A DNA stretch of 64,000 nucleotides. Source: Thalassotalea psychrophila (lineage in GTDB: Bacteria > Pseudomonadota > Gammaproteobacteria > Enterobacterales > Alteromonadaceae). The DNA lies in assembly GCF_031583595.1 (NCBI RefSeq), contig NZ_CP134145.1:1054001-1118000 (forward strand), in the 5' to 3' direction. The notes below the pieces were generated by a model. That model was not told the origin of the DNA, did no database searches, and saw nothing but the letters and a program-made list of their open reading frames with translations. This document shows, one piece after another, positions 55,648 to 64,000 of this stretch. Position 1 is the first letter of the stretch; every line of letters begins with the position of its first letter. The position numbers and the translations under genes were made by a program.

Positions 55648-56169
55648 TTAAAGTTTTGCTACTACTGAACTTAATTCTTGATGTAATTCTTGGTTAATAA
55701 ACTGATTATTTTGCAGATCAAAATTGTCATAAAAACTTGGTACTTTAAAACTACCTTTAACATCGCCAGCAAAGAATGGAGCTGAGCCTGTAGCTGCTGC
55801 CAATACACTACCAGCACCGCCTGGGCCAGGTGAAGTAGACAATAATATCATTGGTTTATTTTGAAAAACTTTTTGATCTATGCGTGAAGCCCAGTCAAAA
55901 ATGTTTTTGTAGGCAGCAGTATAACTACCGTTGTGCTCTGCAAAAGAGATCATTATTACATCACCGCTACCTAATTTGTCAAAGAATGCTTTAGCTAATT
56001 CAGGTTGGCCTAATTCAGCTTCTTTATCTTCACTAAACAATGGCAGTTCATAATCATTTAAATCCAATACTTCAACTTCGCTGTTTTCAACTAAATTAGC
56101 GGCATAAGAAACTAATGTTTTGTTTATCGACTTTGAACTTGATGTGGCGGCTAGGGCAATAATTTTCAT
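55648..56169 (-). CDS. NAD(P)H-dependent FMN reductase family protein
   Basis: 173 residues, flavodoxin-like. FMN phosphate-loop LAATSSSKSINKTLV (about 5-20), LLSTSPGPGGAGSVLAA (about 108-124) and the middle AEHNGSYTAAYKNIFDW (about 77-93), typical of NADPH-dependent FMN reductases of the ChrR/azoreductase type. Substrate unknown. Confidence 0.87.
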   Translation of the reverse strand: MKIIALAATSSSKSINKTLVSYAANLVENSEVEVLDLNDYELPLFSEDKEAELGQPELAKAFFDKLGSGDVIMISFAEHNGSYTAAYKNIFDWASRIDQKVFQNKPMILLSTSPGPGGAGSVLAAATGSAPFFAGDVKGSFKVPSFYDNFDLQNNQFINQELHQELSSVVAKL

Positions 56170-56201
56170 TTAATACTCTCTTCATTTATCTATTTAACTG
56201 A

Positions 56202-56466
56202 ATACCAAGTCCGATAATTTATTGACCATTTAGCGAGAATTAAAAGGTTTATATACAAGGCATTGATTGCAGAGAATGGTGTTCCCTTGTCAAATTCAAT
56301 AACGCAGTATATAAATTTTTTAAACTCGCCCTTCGGGAGCTTGAAAGAGGCGAGATAACCACCCCAAATTTATTTTATATAGAATGACTATATCAAAACA
56401 TATTTCGGTTGTTCTCCCTCCTCTTTCACAGCTCTAAATTGGCCAATAAATTATCGGAGTTGGTAT
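56202..56466. mobile_element. MITE-like element with long terminal inverted repeats
   Basis: Terminal inverted repeats of about 32 bp: 56202-56233 (ATACCAAGTCCGATAATTTA...) and 56434-56466, whose complement matches at about 29 of 32 positions. The 265-bp element contains internal hairpins (TTTATATAC...GTATATAAA) but no transposase frame. It fills most of the gap between the FMN reductase and hopJ genes. No clear target-site duplication was seen. Confidence 0.7.
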
Positions 56467-56588
56467 AGGCTTGAATTAATAATGCAGTAAATTATTGTTT
56501 AATAAAAGCGGATAAAATAGTTTAAATGATCCTATTTTTTCGTTTGTTCTACGAAAAGCTGTGGTTATACTAGCTCTTTAGTACAAAT

Positions 56589-56951
56589 ATGAACAACGAG
56601 AACCCAATGCCTTTATCGACTTTTTTACAGCAACTAAAAACCTCACCAAAGACAATTGAATTTAATGATGTGATGAACATTATTAATGAGTGCTACATTT
56701 ATACACCAGTGACCTTTACTAATGGTGAGTTGATTAATAGTGCAGGAACGAATGAAGGCTCTTGTAAAATTTTTTCCTTTGCTTTACTAAACAATTTAAA
56801 TGAAAAACAAACCTTAGCTTGCTTTGGTAAATTCTATCGAGAAGATGTATTACTTTATCCAAATGCTGATGATCATGGCAATATTCGAACATTTATAAAG
56901 TTAGGGTGGGAAGGCATTTCATTTTCTAGTGCTGCGCTTATTCTGCGTTAA
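56589..56951 (+). CDS. HopJ type III effector family protein
   Basis: 120 residues. Matches the HopJ family (FNDVMNIINECYIYTPVTFTNGE pattern in pieces: IIxxxYxYTPxxFxNG; NEGSCKIFSFALL; LACFGKFYREDVL). Widespread in non-pathogenic gammaproteobacteria; not evidence of a type III secretion system here. The in-frame ATG at 56607 is an alternative start. Confidence 0.9.
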   Translation: MNNENPMPLSTFLQQLKTSPKTIEFNDVMNIINECYIYTPVTFTNGELINSAGTNEGSCKIFSFALLNNLNEKQTLACFGKFYREDVLLYPNADDHGNIRTFIKLGWEGISFSSAALILR

Positions 56952-57018
56952 TGCAACGCTAATAAAGTAAACCCTTAATTATTGCACCAATAAACTATAA
57001 CAATCAGAGCTGTAATCA

Positions 57019-57882
57019 TTGATGAAATACTTTCAATTAAAGATCACAACATTTGTATGTGCATTTATTTTGATGATCAATGCCCACGCTAATCAAGGTG
57101 GTGCATTAAGTGTCGACACAACTGCCGGCAAACCTGTTTGGGAAGTTGGTGTATTTTCTGCGGCGTTTCGTGGGCCCATTTATCCTGCTGCTACTGATTA
57201 CCAAAATAAATTTTTACCTTTGCCTTTTGTTATTTATCGTGGCGAAAAAATTCGCATTGGTGATGAGTCATTAATTAAAGCGATAGCTGTAGAAAAAGAG
57301 CGTTTTAAACTTGATGTATCATTAGGCGCAGCATTTAATGCCGACTCTGAAGATTCTAAAATAAGAGAGGGTATGCCTGATCTTGATTTTATGTTTGAAA
57401 TTGGCCCTGAAGCGAGCTTTTTATTACACGATAGCAAGGTAAGCGACACTTGGTTAAATTTACAGTTTCGTTCAGTATTTTCAACTGACTTCAGTGATGT
57501 CCATCACCGTGGTTATGTATTTCAACCGGAAGTGTCATACAGGAGTGATAATTTGTTGTTTGACAATTCTCGTTTTTATTTTAGTGTTTCGCCGACTTTT
57601 GCCAGTGCTAAAACCCATCAATATTTTTATGATGTTGATGCGAAATACGTAAATAGTGAGCGTGATTACTATCAATCGTTAGGTGGTTACTTAGGTACTA
57701 AGATGTCAATTGCTAATCGTTTTCAACTGACTAAAAGTTTAATGGTATTTGTTGGTACTCAGCTAGGTTTTTGGCAAGGTGCTAAAAATGATGACAGCGA
57801 CCTTTATCAAGAAAAATTCACTTATGCCGTTGCTCTTGGGGTGAAGTGGACTGTTTTTCAAAGTACAGAACATATTAACTAA
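57019..57882 (+). CDS. MipA/OmpV family outer membrane protein
   Basis: 287 residues. Signal peptide (FVCAFILMINAHA), mature protein made of alternating beta strands ending in a strand with a terminal hydrophobic stretch (YAVALGVKWTVF). YPAATDYQNKFLPLPFVIYRG is the typical N-terminal MipA/OmpV pattern. Porin-like or murein-scaffold role in family; specific function unknown. Confidence 0.87.
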   Translation: MMKYFQLKITTFVCAFILMINAHANQGGALSVDTTAGKPVWEVGVFSAAFRGPIYPAATDYQNKFLPLPFVIYRGEKIRIGDESLIKAIAVEKERFKLDVSLGAAFNADSEDSKIREGMPDLDFMFEIGPEASFLLHDSKVSDTWLNLQFRSVFSTDFSDVHHRGYVFQPEVSYRSDNLLFDNSRFYFSVSPTFASAKTHQYFYDVDAKYVNSERDYYQSLGGYLGTKMSIANRFQLTKSLMVFVGTQLGFWQGAKNDDSDLYQEKFTYAVALGVKWTVFQSTEHIN

Positions 57883-57951
57883 GCTTGCACTTGTAAAAAT
57901 AACCTCGTATATTGTCTGGTCATACCAGATTGCGAGTTAATAAATACAGCC

Positions 57952-58836
57952 ATGCAGCAAGAGTCAGTTTTTATTGAAGACCAAGGTCACCAATTACATC
58001 TAAGGCATATCTATAAGAACACCGGTGGTGCACCAATATTAATGGTGCATGGTGCGATAGAAAATGGTCGTATATTTTATAACGAACAAGGCAAAGGTTT
58101 AGGCTGTTATTTAGCTGAACAAGGATTTGATGTGTATGTCATGGATTTACGTGGCAGAGGATTAAGCACTCCACTAATTAACGCTGAATCCGATTATGGC
58201 CAATATGAGGCAATTACTCACGATATTCCGTTACTAATTGATTATGTGTTTAATCAAACCGGCCAAACGATGCATTTGGTTTCGCACTCATGGGGCGGCG
58301 TACTAGTGGCCAGTGTGTTAGCTAGGCATAGTGAAAACCTTGCGAAAGTTCGCAGTAATTTGTGTTTTGGAACTAAACGCTCTATCACCATTGGTGGTTT
58401 TGAAAAACTGCTTAAAGTTGATTTGTTTTATAATCGCATTGCACCTAAATTAGCCAAACGAAAAGGCTTTTTAGATGCGATAAAGTATAATATTGGTGCC
58501 GATAATGAAACCAAGAAATCATTAGCTCACAGCATTCGTTGGGTTAATAAAGGCCCATGGCATGACCCTTTAGATGGTTTTGATTACCAATCTGCAGCTA
58601 GTGATATAATTTGGCCGCCAACATGGCACCTTACCGGTATTAACGACTCGATATTAGGCAATCAAATTGATGTTAAATACTTTATTGAAGAGACAAAAAA
58701 TAGCAATGCCAAGTTTTCATTGTTAGCAAAGCGCAACGGTAATGCTATTGACTATGGACATATCGATATTTTGACTAGCCCAAAAGCGATAAAAGATCAC
58801 TTTCCGATAATAACCGATTGGTTACAGCAACATTAA
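57952..58836 (+). CDS. Alpha/beta hydrolase
   Basis: 294 residues. Oxyanion segment MVHGAIENGR (31-40), nucleophile elbow with Ser113 (SHSWGGV), and the catalytic His near the C-terminus (DYGHIDILTSPKA). No signal peptide. The substrate, probably an ester or amide, cannot be assigned. Confidence 0.87.
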   Translation: MQQESVFIEDQGHQLHLRHIYKNTGGAPILMVHGAIENGRIFYNEQGKGLGCYLAEQGFDVYVMDLRGRGLSTPLINAESDYGQYEAITHDIPLLIDYVFNQTGQTMHLVSHSWGGVLVASVLARHSENLAKVRSNLCFGTKRSITIGGFEKLLKVDLFYNRIAPKLAKRKGFLDAIKYNIGADNETKKSLAHSIRWVNKGPWHDPLDGFDYQSAASDIIWPPTWHLTGINDSILGNQIDVKYFIEETKNSNAKFSLLAKRNGNAIDYGHIDILTSPKAIKDHFPIITDWLQQH

Positions 58837-58843
58837 CCTCAAA

Positions 58844-58894
58844 CTAATACCAGTTCGCGTAATGATCAGATCGTTATACGGATTGGTATATTAG
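58844..58894. repeat. Short palindromic repeat
   Basis: Inverted arms CTAATACCAGTTCGCGTAA / TTATACGGATTGGTATATTAG with a central GATC/GATC. It sits in the 58-bp gap between convergent genes and its ends resemble the terminal ATACCA/TGGTAT of the element at 56202-56466. Could double as a terminator. Confidence 0.6.
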
Positions 58895-59818
58895 TTAAAA
58901 GTGTTCAGCGCACCAATCTTGCTGTTGCAGGGGGGATAAAAAATTCCAGGCAATAAAGCGGCTTATCTTATTGCCTTGTGCCATTTTAATTACCTTTACT
59001 TGCTTAGCCTTTGATTTACTTAAGGCTAATTTCAATGGTTTAATATTATCGCTTTTAGATACTAAACAGCTAAACCAAAGTACTTGTTGTTGGTATTGTT
59101 TACTCTCGATGATCATTTTGCGAATAAATTTAAGTTCACCGCCATCACACCATAGCTCTGCTTTTTGACCACCAAAGTTTAAGTTAACAGATTTAGTTTC
59201 ATCGACTTTATTTAGGTTTTGCCATTTCTGCTCACTGCCTTTTGTTGCGTCGCTTAACGATTTATGAAAAGGCGGGTTACACAGTGTTAGGGCAAAGGAC
59301 TCATTCTCTTGAATGATGTTAGCAAAGATATTATCGCTATTTTCCTGTAGTCGACATTCTATAGAGCCTATTAAACTTTCATTGTTGGCTATATTTTTAT
59401 TGGCTGTTGCTATAGATGTTGGGTCAATATCACTGCCGACAAATTGCCAGCCATTTTGCCGTTGACCAAGTATTGGGTAAATACAGCTTGCGCCAGTGCC
59501 TATGTCTAGTACCTTAACTTTATTGCCATGGGGTATTTTGTTGTTATTGGTAGCTTTGAGTAAATCACCCAGATAATGAATGTAGTCTACTCTGCCTGGA
59601 ATTGGTGGGCATAAATACCCCGCAGGAATATCCCAGCTTTGGATTTGGTAGTGATGCGCAAGTAATGCGGAATTTAATGCTTTTACCGCATTGCTGTTGG
59701 CAAAATCGATAGTTAAATTTTGATATTTATTGGTATGTACAAAGGCTTTAAGTTTAGGGTAAGTTTTAACTAACTCATTAAAGTCGTAACCGTCGTTATG
59801 GCGGTTACGCTGATGCAT
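58895..59818 (-). CDS. rlmF: 23S rRNA (adenine1618-N6)-methyltransferase
   Basis: 307 residues from the chosen start, equal to E. coli RlmF. The N-terminus MHQRNRHNDGYDF is the family start. The SAM-site VLDIGTGASCIYPILG (about 108-123) and the N6-adenine methylase motif NPPF (LCNPPFHKSL) are visible. A longer frame to 59911 exists, but its extra 31 residues overlap the preceding gene and are not in the family; ATG 59818 lies 10 bp after that gene's stop. Confidence 0.94.
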   Translation of the reverse strand: MHQRNRHNDGYDFNELVKTYPKLKAFVHTNKYQNLTIDFANSNAVKALNSALLAHHYQIQSWDIPAGYLCPPIPGRVDYIHYLGDLLKATNNNKIPHGNKVKVLDIGTGASCIYPILGQRQNGWQFVGSDIDPTSIATANKNIANNESLIGSIECRLQENSDNIFANIIQENESFALTLCNPPFHKSLSDATKGSEQKWQNLNKVDETKSVNLNFGGQKAELWCDGGELKFIRKMIIESKQYQQQVLWFSCLVSKSDNIKPLKLALSKSKAKQVKVIKMAQGNKISRFIAWNFLSPLQQQDWCAEHF

Positions 59819-59828
59819 ATTGGTTTTC

Positions 59829-60299
59829 TTACTTGTGGCCAATTTTGAACGTTCCATCAGATAAAAATTGCACAACTTCAGAGCGTTTTTTACCGATAAG
59901 TATCGGTCCATCGTCCATCATTAAAAAGTTTTTCCAACAGCGCTTAAATACAACCCAAGTAGTTTCTAATACTTGTTTTTTGCTGTTGCAGTAGTACACG
60001 GTGGTATTGTTTTGCCAATCTAAATGGTCGGTAATTAACTCTGGTAGGTTTGGATTTTCACCTTCCCAAGCTTGTTCCCACATGGCCTTATCTGTCCAAC
60101 TTGCATCATTAAATGGCCAGTCTCCTTCTTTGAAAAAGTCGGGATGATCAACCTGTTTACTGATAAACTGTGCCCATAATGCACTAGAACGAGTCGGTGA
60201 CATGGCTTTAATGTGTTTTAAATCTTGATCGCTAATAGGCAAGTTTTTAAAGCGAAACACCCAAGCGTGTTTAATATCGTCTAGTGGTATGTAGGTCAT
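59829..60299 (-). CDS. DUF2947 family protein
   Basis: 156 residues, matching DUF2947 (Trp-rich, with WVFRFKNLPI and WPFNDASWTDKAMWEQAW-type stretches). Function unknown. It is immediately upstream of rlmF (10 bp), probably co-transcribed. Confidence 0.82.
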   Translation of the reverse strand: MTYIPLDDIKHAWVFRFKNLPISDQDLKHIKAMSPTRSSALWAQFISKQVDHPDFFKEGDWPFNDASWTDKAMWEQAWEGENPNLPELITDHLDWQNNTTVYYCNSKKQVLETTWVVFKRCWKNFLMMDDGPILIGKKRSEVVQFLSDGTFKIGHK

Positions 60300-60386
60300 G
60301 TATTTGTTCAGGTAATTATTACTGTTGGTAAAGTGATTATATCAACGATATTATTCTAAACATACAAAATAAATAAAGAGAGAAGT

Positions 60387-60731
60387 ATGTCTTCAGATAG
60401 ATTTGGTACCAGTGCTAATTATAAAAGTAAAGAGCAGGGGTATCGTGACCGTGCGTTAAAGCTATTTCCATGGGTGTGTGGGCGTTGTGCGCGTGAGTTT
60501 GAATATTCAAACATTCGAGAATTAACCGTACATCATGTAGATCATGATCATACAAATAACCCTAATGATGGTAGTAACTGGGAGCTATTGTGTATTTATT
60601 GTCATGATAATGAGCATGCTAAATATACTGACCAAGATCAATACACACGTGAAGTAAAAGCTGGTGACAATAATCAAGATACTGCAACCTACAATCCGTT
60701 TGCAGATTTAAAGTCGATGTTAAAGAAGTAG
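60387..60731 (+). CDS. yajD: YajD family HNH nuclease
   Basis: 114 residues. CxxC (CGRCAREF) and C-x2-C/H motifs (CIYCHDNEH) with the HNH core LTVHHVDHDHTNN...NWELLC. The pattern matches YajD. Convergent with the NUDIX gene, overlapping its 3' end by 12 bp. Confidence 0.92.
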   Translation: MSSDRFGTSANYKSKEQGYRDRALKLFPWVCGRCAREFEYSNIRELTVHHVDHDHTNNPNDGSNWELLCIYCHDNEHAKYTDQDQYTREVKAGDNNQDTATYNPFADLKSMLKK

Positions 60732-61238
60732 CTCTTTGACAATAAGCTTCAGTAAAAACGTTTCTCGTTCTATCGACATGCCTTTTTTATCACTATTAGC
60801 CATTGTATGTTCATTATGTTCGATGGCTTTATGAATATTCATCCACATTGGTTTCATGCCATTTTGAATTTCATGGGCTTCAAATTGAGTTGCACCCAGC
60901 ACTTCATCAATGTTGCAGATATAACAAAATGATTCCATATGCATTAGATCAAAATTGTCTTTATACCAAGGTCGAAACTCTTCATAGCGGCCAAAAGCCT
61001 TAATGTCACGAATGTTCGCCGCGCCAGTTTCTTCCATTAATTCGCGTATTAAGCCTTGTTCAAGATTTTCACCTTCATCAACGCCACCACCAGGTAAGGT
61101 ATAGTCATGATAACGCTCGGTATAAAGCAATAAAATATTTTCACCGTTTAAGATTATCCCTCGTGCGGCTTGGCGATGAAAACTACGACCACACAAATTA
61201 TTAATGTCTGGGTGTGTGGTTGTTCTTAATAGACGCAT
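60720..61238 (-). CDS. NUDIX hydrolase
   Basis: 172 residues. Complete Nudix box G-x5-E-x7-RELxEE-x-G in GGVDEGENLEQGLIRELMEE (about 52-71). N-terminal half is a strand-rich cap. Likely cleaves a nucleoside diphosphate derivative; substrate unknown. Confidence 0.92.
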   Translation of the reverse strand: MRLLRTTTHPDINNLCGRSFHRQAARGIILNGENILLLYTERYHDYTLPGGGVDEGENLEQGLIRELMEETGAANIRDIKAFGRYEEFRPWYKDNFDLMHMESFCYICNIDEVLGATQFEAHEIQNGMKPMWMNIHKAIEHNEHTMANSDKKGMSIERETFLLKLIVKELLL

Positions 61239-61455
61239 AGTTGTAACACCAAAAATAATGATAAAGATTGAGAAAGGCGCGCAGTATACTGAATTTATAT
61301 CACTGAGGAAAATGTAAACCTTGAGTAACAGTTGAAATTACATTTTTATAACATTAAATTTGCTGTGAAATGATCAATAAAAGCGTAGAATAGCGGGCAT
61401 TATGGGATTGATATATTTCCCCAAGCAAATTTAACAGTTTTTTGTAAGGTTGATC

Positions 61456-61815
61456 ATGGCAAAGAGTCAAAAATATAGCGTTAATGTTGTCGAGCAAAGT
61501 GATAATACTTGGTGTGCGAAAATAGAACGTCAAATCACGTCAAAGAAAAAAGTGGTTTCTAAGCAACAAGATGGCTTTACTAGCGAATCTGAAGCGACCA
61601 CTTGGGCAGAGCAAGAGCTTGCATCTTTTATTAGTGCACAGCAAACCAGTAACAAACGCCATGGTGAACAACGTTCTATTCGTGATGAGAAAGCAGACAT
61701 TCTTGCAGATAAGCAAGAAACTGCTAAATTTGAACGCAAAGAAAAAGCACGAGCTAGAGCTTTAGGCCTAGAGATGCCAATGTTTGATGACAGCGATGAA
61801 GCTGAGCAAGAATAG
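61456..61815 (+). CDS. DUF3622 family protein (copy 1)
   Basis: 119 residues. KYSVNVVEQSDNTWCAKIER and KKVVSKQQDGFTSESEA mark the DUF3622 domain (about 5-70), with a charged C-terminal tail. ATG 61456 preferred over an in-frame TTG at 61450 because of AAGG at 61446-61449. First of two tandem copies, 8 bp apart. Function unknown. Confidence 0.85.
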   Translation: MAKSQKYSVNVVEQSDNTWCAKIERQITSKKKVVSKQQDGFTSESEATTWAEQELASFISAQQTSNKRHGEQRSIRDEKADILADKQETAKFERKEKARARALGLEMPMFDDSDEAEQE

Positions 61816-61823
61816 GAATTTTC

Positions 61824-62444
61824 ATGAGTAAAGCGCCAAAATATACATTTAGAGTTGTTGAAAAACGCAATAAGACTTGGACCGCTGAAATTCAGCGTCA
61901 AGCTACGTCTAAAAAGAAAGTTGTGTCTAAACGTCAAACTGGTTTTGCCAGCGAAGCTGAAGGTGTTGTTTGGGCTGAAAATGAACTTAAACAAGTGTTA
62001 GCAAATCATGTGGCACGTAATAAGCGTCATGATGATGACCGCGCAGAGCAATATAAAGATAAATTGAAAAAAGCCGAGCTGGCCGCCGCTAAAGCTTCTT
62101 TAGAAGCAGACGAGCAAGCAGAGGAGACTGTCGAAAGCGAACAGTCGTTTACGTTAAGCGAAGCCGAGCAAGAAAAAGCGATTAGCGATTTACAAGAGCT
62201 AGAGCAGTTAGAAACTGATGATGCTGAAGAAGAGTTGGCTAGCAAGTCAGATAAACTAAAATTTGACTTCGAACTTGTTCTTGAAGAAGAAGAGCTGGCT
62301 GCCAAAGAAGCTTCAAGCAAAGTAAAGACTAAATCTGAAACTAAGGTTAAAACTAGTATCGAAGATAGCTCTGTTGAAGAAGTTGATGAATCAGAAACTG
62401 CTGATGGTGCAGAAGTGAACTCTATTTATTTGCAAAATAAATAA
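61824..62444 (+). CDS. DUF3622 family protein with long acidic C-terminus (copy 2)
   Basis: 206 residues. The first 70 residues are homologous to copy 1 (KYTFRVVEKRNKTWTAEIQR; KKVVSKRQTGF). The remaining 135 residues are Glu/Asp/Ala/Lys-rich and probably disordered or coiled coil (LSEAEQEKAISDLQELEQL). Likely arose by tandem duplication and C-terminal extension. Function unknown. Confidence 0.83.
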   Translation: MSKAPKYTFRVVEKRNKTWTAEIQRQATSKKKVVSKRQTGFASEAEGVVWAENELKQVLANHVARNKRHDDDRAEQYKDKLKKAELAAAKASLEADEQAEETVESEQSFTLSEAEQEKAISDLQELEQLETDDAEEELASKSDKLKFDFELVLEEEELAAKEASSKVKTKSETKVKTSIEDSSVEEVDESETADGAEVNSIYLQNK

Positions 62445-62475
62445 GCTTGGCGAAAAAATACGCGTTATGAACCCA

Positions 62476-62503
62476 AAAAGCCGAACTTTGCAGTTCGGCT
62501 TTT
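62476..62503. terminator. Bidirectional terminator
   Basis: 12-bp stem AAAAGCCGAACT / AGTTCGGCTTTT with loop TTGC, between convergent genes. Confidence 0.9.
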
Positions 62504-62515
62504 CATTAGAATATT

Positions 62516-64000
62516 TTAACTGTTACTTTCAAAGTCTTTCATCATAGCAATCGCCATTGCTTCCGCAATTTTAATACCATCAATACCTGCAGATAATATA
62601 CCACCTGCATAACCTGCACCTTCACCCGCTGGATAAAGGCCTTTAGTATTAAGGCTTGTTAGCAGTTCTTTATCGCGAGTTATTTGCACGGGTGATGATG
62701 TACGCGTTTCAACTGCTGTAAGGGTTGCATCGTTCATAGAGAAGCCCTTAATTTTACGCTCAAAGGCTGGAATGGCCTCTCTAATGGCATCAATAGCGTA
62801 CTGTGGTAAAGTCTCACTTAAATCACAATAAGTAACGCCTGGTTTATAAGACGGTACAACATCGCCATGCTCACCACTTGCGCGGCCCGCTAAAAAGTCA
62901 CCAACCAATTGCGCTGGCGCATCATAATTTGAGCCACCAAGTTTGAATGATGTTTCTTCTAAACGGCGTTGAAACTCAATACCTGCTAACACATCTCCAG
63001 GATAGTCTTCAGGTGAAATACCAACAACAATTGCGCTATTGGCATTTCGTTCATGACGAGAATACTGGCTCATGCCATTGGTGACTAAACGACCTTCTTC
63101 AGATGCAGCTGCTACTACCGTACCGCCAGGGCACATACAAAAGCTGTATACCGAGCGGCCATTTTTACAATGATGTACAAGTTTATAATCGGCAGAGCCC
63201 AATATAGGGTGACCTGCATTTTTCCCAAAGCGAGCATCGTCGATCACGGTTTGTTCGTGTTCTATTCGAAAGCCAACAGAAAACGGTTTTGCTTTAATGT
63301 ATACGCCTTTATCAAACAACATTTTAAATGTGTCACGGGCACTATGCCCAATTGCTAAGGCAATATAGTTAGTTTCTATTTTTTCACCGGTAGCAAGGGT
63401 TAAGCTTTGAACCTGTTCATTAACGATTTCGATATCGTCAACACGTTGAGAAAAACGCACTTCGCCGCCAAGCTCGAAAATTTTAGCGCGCATTTGCTCA
63501 ACCATAGTCACCAGCTTAAACGTACCTATATGCGGCTTACTTACGTATAAAATTTCTTCTGGTGCACCGGCATCAACAAACTCGTGTAATACTTTGCGCG
63601 AATAGTGCTTAGGATCTTTTACCTGGCTATAAAGTTTACCGTCTGAAAACGTACCTGCACCGCCTTCACCAAACTGTACGTTTGATTCAGTATTAAGTAT
63701 TTTTTTACGCCAGAAACCAAAGGTGTCTTTAGTACGTTCACGTACTTCTTTACCACGTTCTAAAATAATTGGCTTAAAGCCCATTTGTGCTAATACTAAA
63801 CCGACAAACAATCCACATGGTCCCATACCAATAACGACAGGGCGTTGTGGCAAGTTTTCGGGTGCTTGCGCGACATATTTATAGCTAGTGTCTGGCGTTT
63901 CTTTAACGTTGCTTACGTTAGAGAATTTTGCTAATAATTCAGTGTTTATCTTAGTGTCTACATCTAAGGTATACATTAAGATTATTTTGTTTTTTCTACG
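62516..64000 (-). CDS. FAD-dependent dehydrogenase, COG2509 type (partial, N-terminus beyond window)
   Basis: At least 495 codons. An in-frame ATG occurs at 63976, but the frame stays open to the edge and reads RRKNKIIL before it. In this family an N-terminal segment of about 60-80 residues precedes the pattern YTLDVD, so the true start is probably outside the window. FAD-binding VVIGMGPCGLFVGLVLAQMG (20 residues, near 47-66 of the visible part), the Gly-rich NVQFGEGGAGTFSDGKLYS, and the C-terminal PAGEGAGYAGGILSAGIDG. The family is of unknown reaction, sometimes annotated as NAD(FAD)-utilising dehydrogenase. Confidence 0.9.
   Translation of the reverse strand, partial: RRKNKIILMYTLDVDTKINTELLAKFSNVSNVKETPDTSYKYVAQAPENLPQRPVVIGMGPCGLFVGLVLAQMGFKPIILERGKEVRERTKDTFGFWRKKILNTESNVQFGEGGAGTFSDGKLYSQVKDPKHYSRKVLHEFVDAGAPEEILYVSKPHIGTFKLVTMVEQMRAKIFELGGEVRFSQRVDDIEIVNEQVQSLTLATGEKIETNYIALAIGHSARDTFKMLFDKGVYIKAKPFSVGFRIEHEQTVIDDARFGKNAGHPILGSADYKLVHHCKNGRSVYSFCMCPGGTVVAAASEEGRLVTNGMSQYSRHERNANSAIVVGISPEDYPGDVLAGIEFQRRLEETSFKLGGSNYDAPAQLVGDFLAGRASGEHGDVVPSYKPGVTYCDLSETLPQYAIDAIREAIPAFERKIKGFSMNDATLTAVETRTSSPVQITRDKELLTSLNTKGLYPAGEGAGYAGGILSAGIDGIKIAEAMAIAMMKDFESNS

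Noticed and set aside
56589..56951. HopJ-like gene as evidence of a type III secretion system or pathogenicity island
   Set aside because: HopJ-family proteins are common housekeeping-context genes in free-living gammaproteobacteria and no secretion genes are nearby.
58971..59168. Plus-strand open frame within rlmF
   Set aside because: Antisense shadow of a well-supported gene with all family motifs.

Overview
The window looks like a chromosomal segment of a marine gammaproteobacterium of the order Alteromonadales, most likely Colwelliaceae (Colwellia/Thalassotalea-like). This is inferred from the AT-rich composition, the gene order fau / 6S RNA / ygfB / pepP / ubiH / ubiI / gcvTHP, and several small families I associate with Alteromonadales and Vibrionales. 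No tRNA, rRNA, CRISPR array, prophage or intact transposase was recognised.

Left end (1-7444, all minus strand). Six tightly packed co-directional genes: a TPR/GGDEF-like membrane protein, a GNAT acetyltransferase, a tetrapyrrole-methylase-fold methyltransferase, an 87-residue peptide, and two more TPR/GGDEF-like proteins, the last cut by the window edge. The methyltransferase and the small peptide look like a split borosin pair: a peptide-backbone alpha-N-methyltransferase plus a separate precursor with a helical borosin-binding domain, as in SonM/SonA of Shewanella. This is the most interesting locus in the window. The precursor has an unusual core (Val-Val-Cys, then an acidic Asp/Pro-rich tail), and at least two of the flanking GGDEF domains have degraded signature motifs.

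Core metabolism (7.5-20.7 kb). serA (serine synthesis), rpiA, fau and 6S RNA lie on the minus strand. On the plus strand, ygfB-pepP-ubiH-ubiI (ubiquinone hydroxylation) is followed by gcvT-gcvH-gcvP (glycine cleavage). gcvT has a well-formed sigma-70-like promoter whose spacer carries a palindrome. SerA, Fau and the Gcv proteins all feed serine/glycine/one-carbon folate metabolism.

Middle (20.8-35.8 kb). A DUF6326-like membrane protein and a membrane-anchored AraC regulator come first. Then a minus-strand run of YbbA/YbbP-like ABC transporter, exported DJ-1/PfpI protein, response regulator and histidine kinase looks like an envelope-stress module. A PhyH-type dioxygenase, two small proteins and a peptide deformylase follow, then a homocysteine S-methyltransferase, the ABC-F protein YbiT and YehS.

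Metal efflux and envelope (35.9-50.4 kb). A His-rich exported protein precedes a czcCBA-type heavy-metal RND operon. Next are a large lipoprotein, an orphan gene, a RhlE-like DEAD-box helicase, an unknown two-TM protein and an ABC exporter.

Right end (50.4-64 kb). M14 carboxypeptidase, a TrmK-like methyltransferase overlapping argP, divergent argO, a thioesterase, MscS, an FMN reductase, HopJ, MipA/OmpV, a hydrolase, rlmF, a DUF2947 protein, a YajD-like HNH protein, a NUDIX hydrolase, tandem DUF3622 genes and a FAD-dependent dehydrogenase that runs off the edge. Intergenic spaces hold several palindromic or MITE-like repeats (10.7, 14.3, 56.2 and 58.8 kb).
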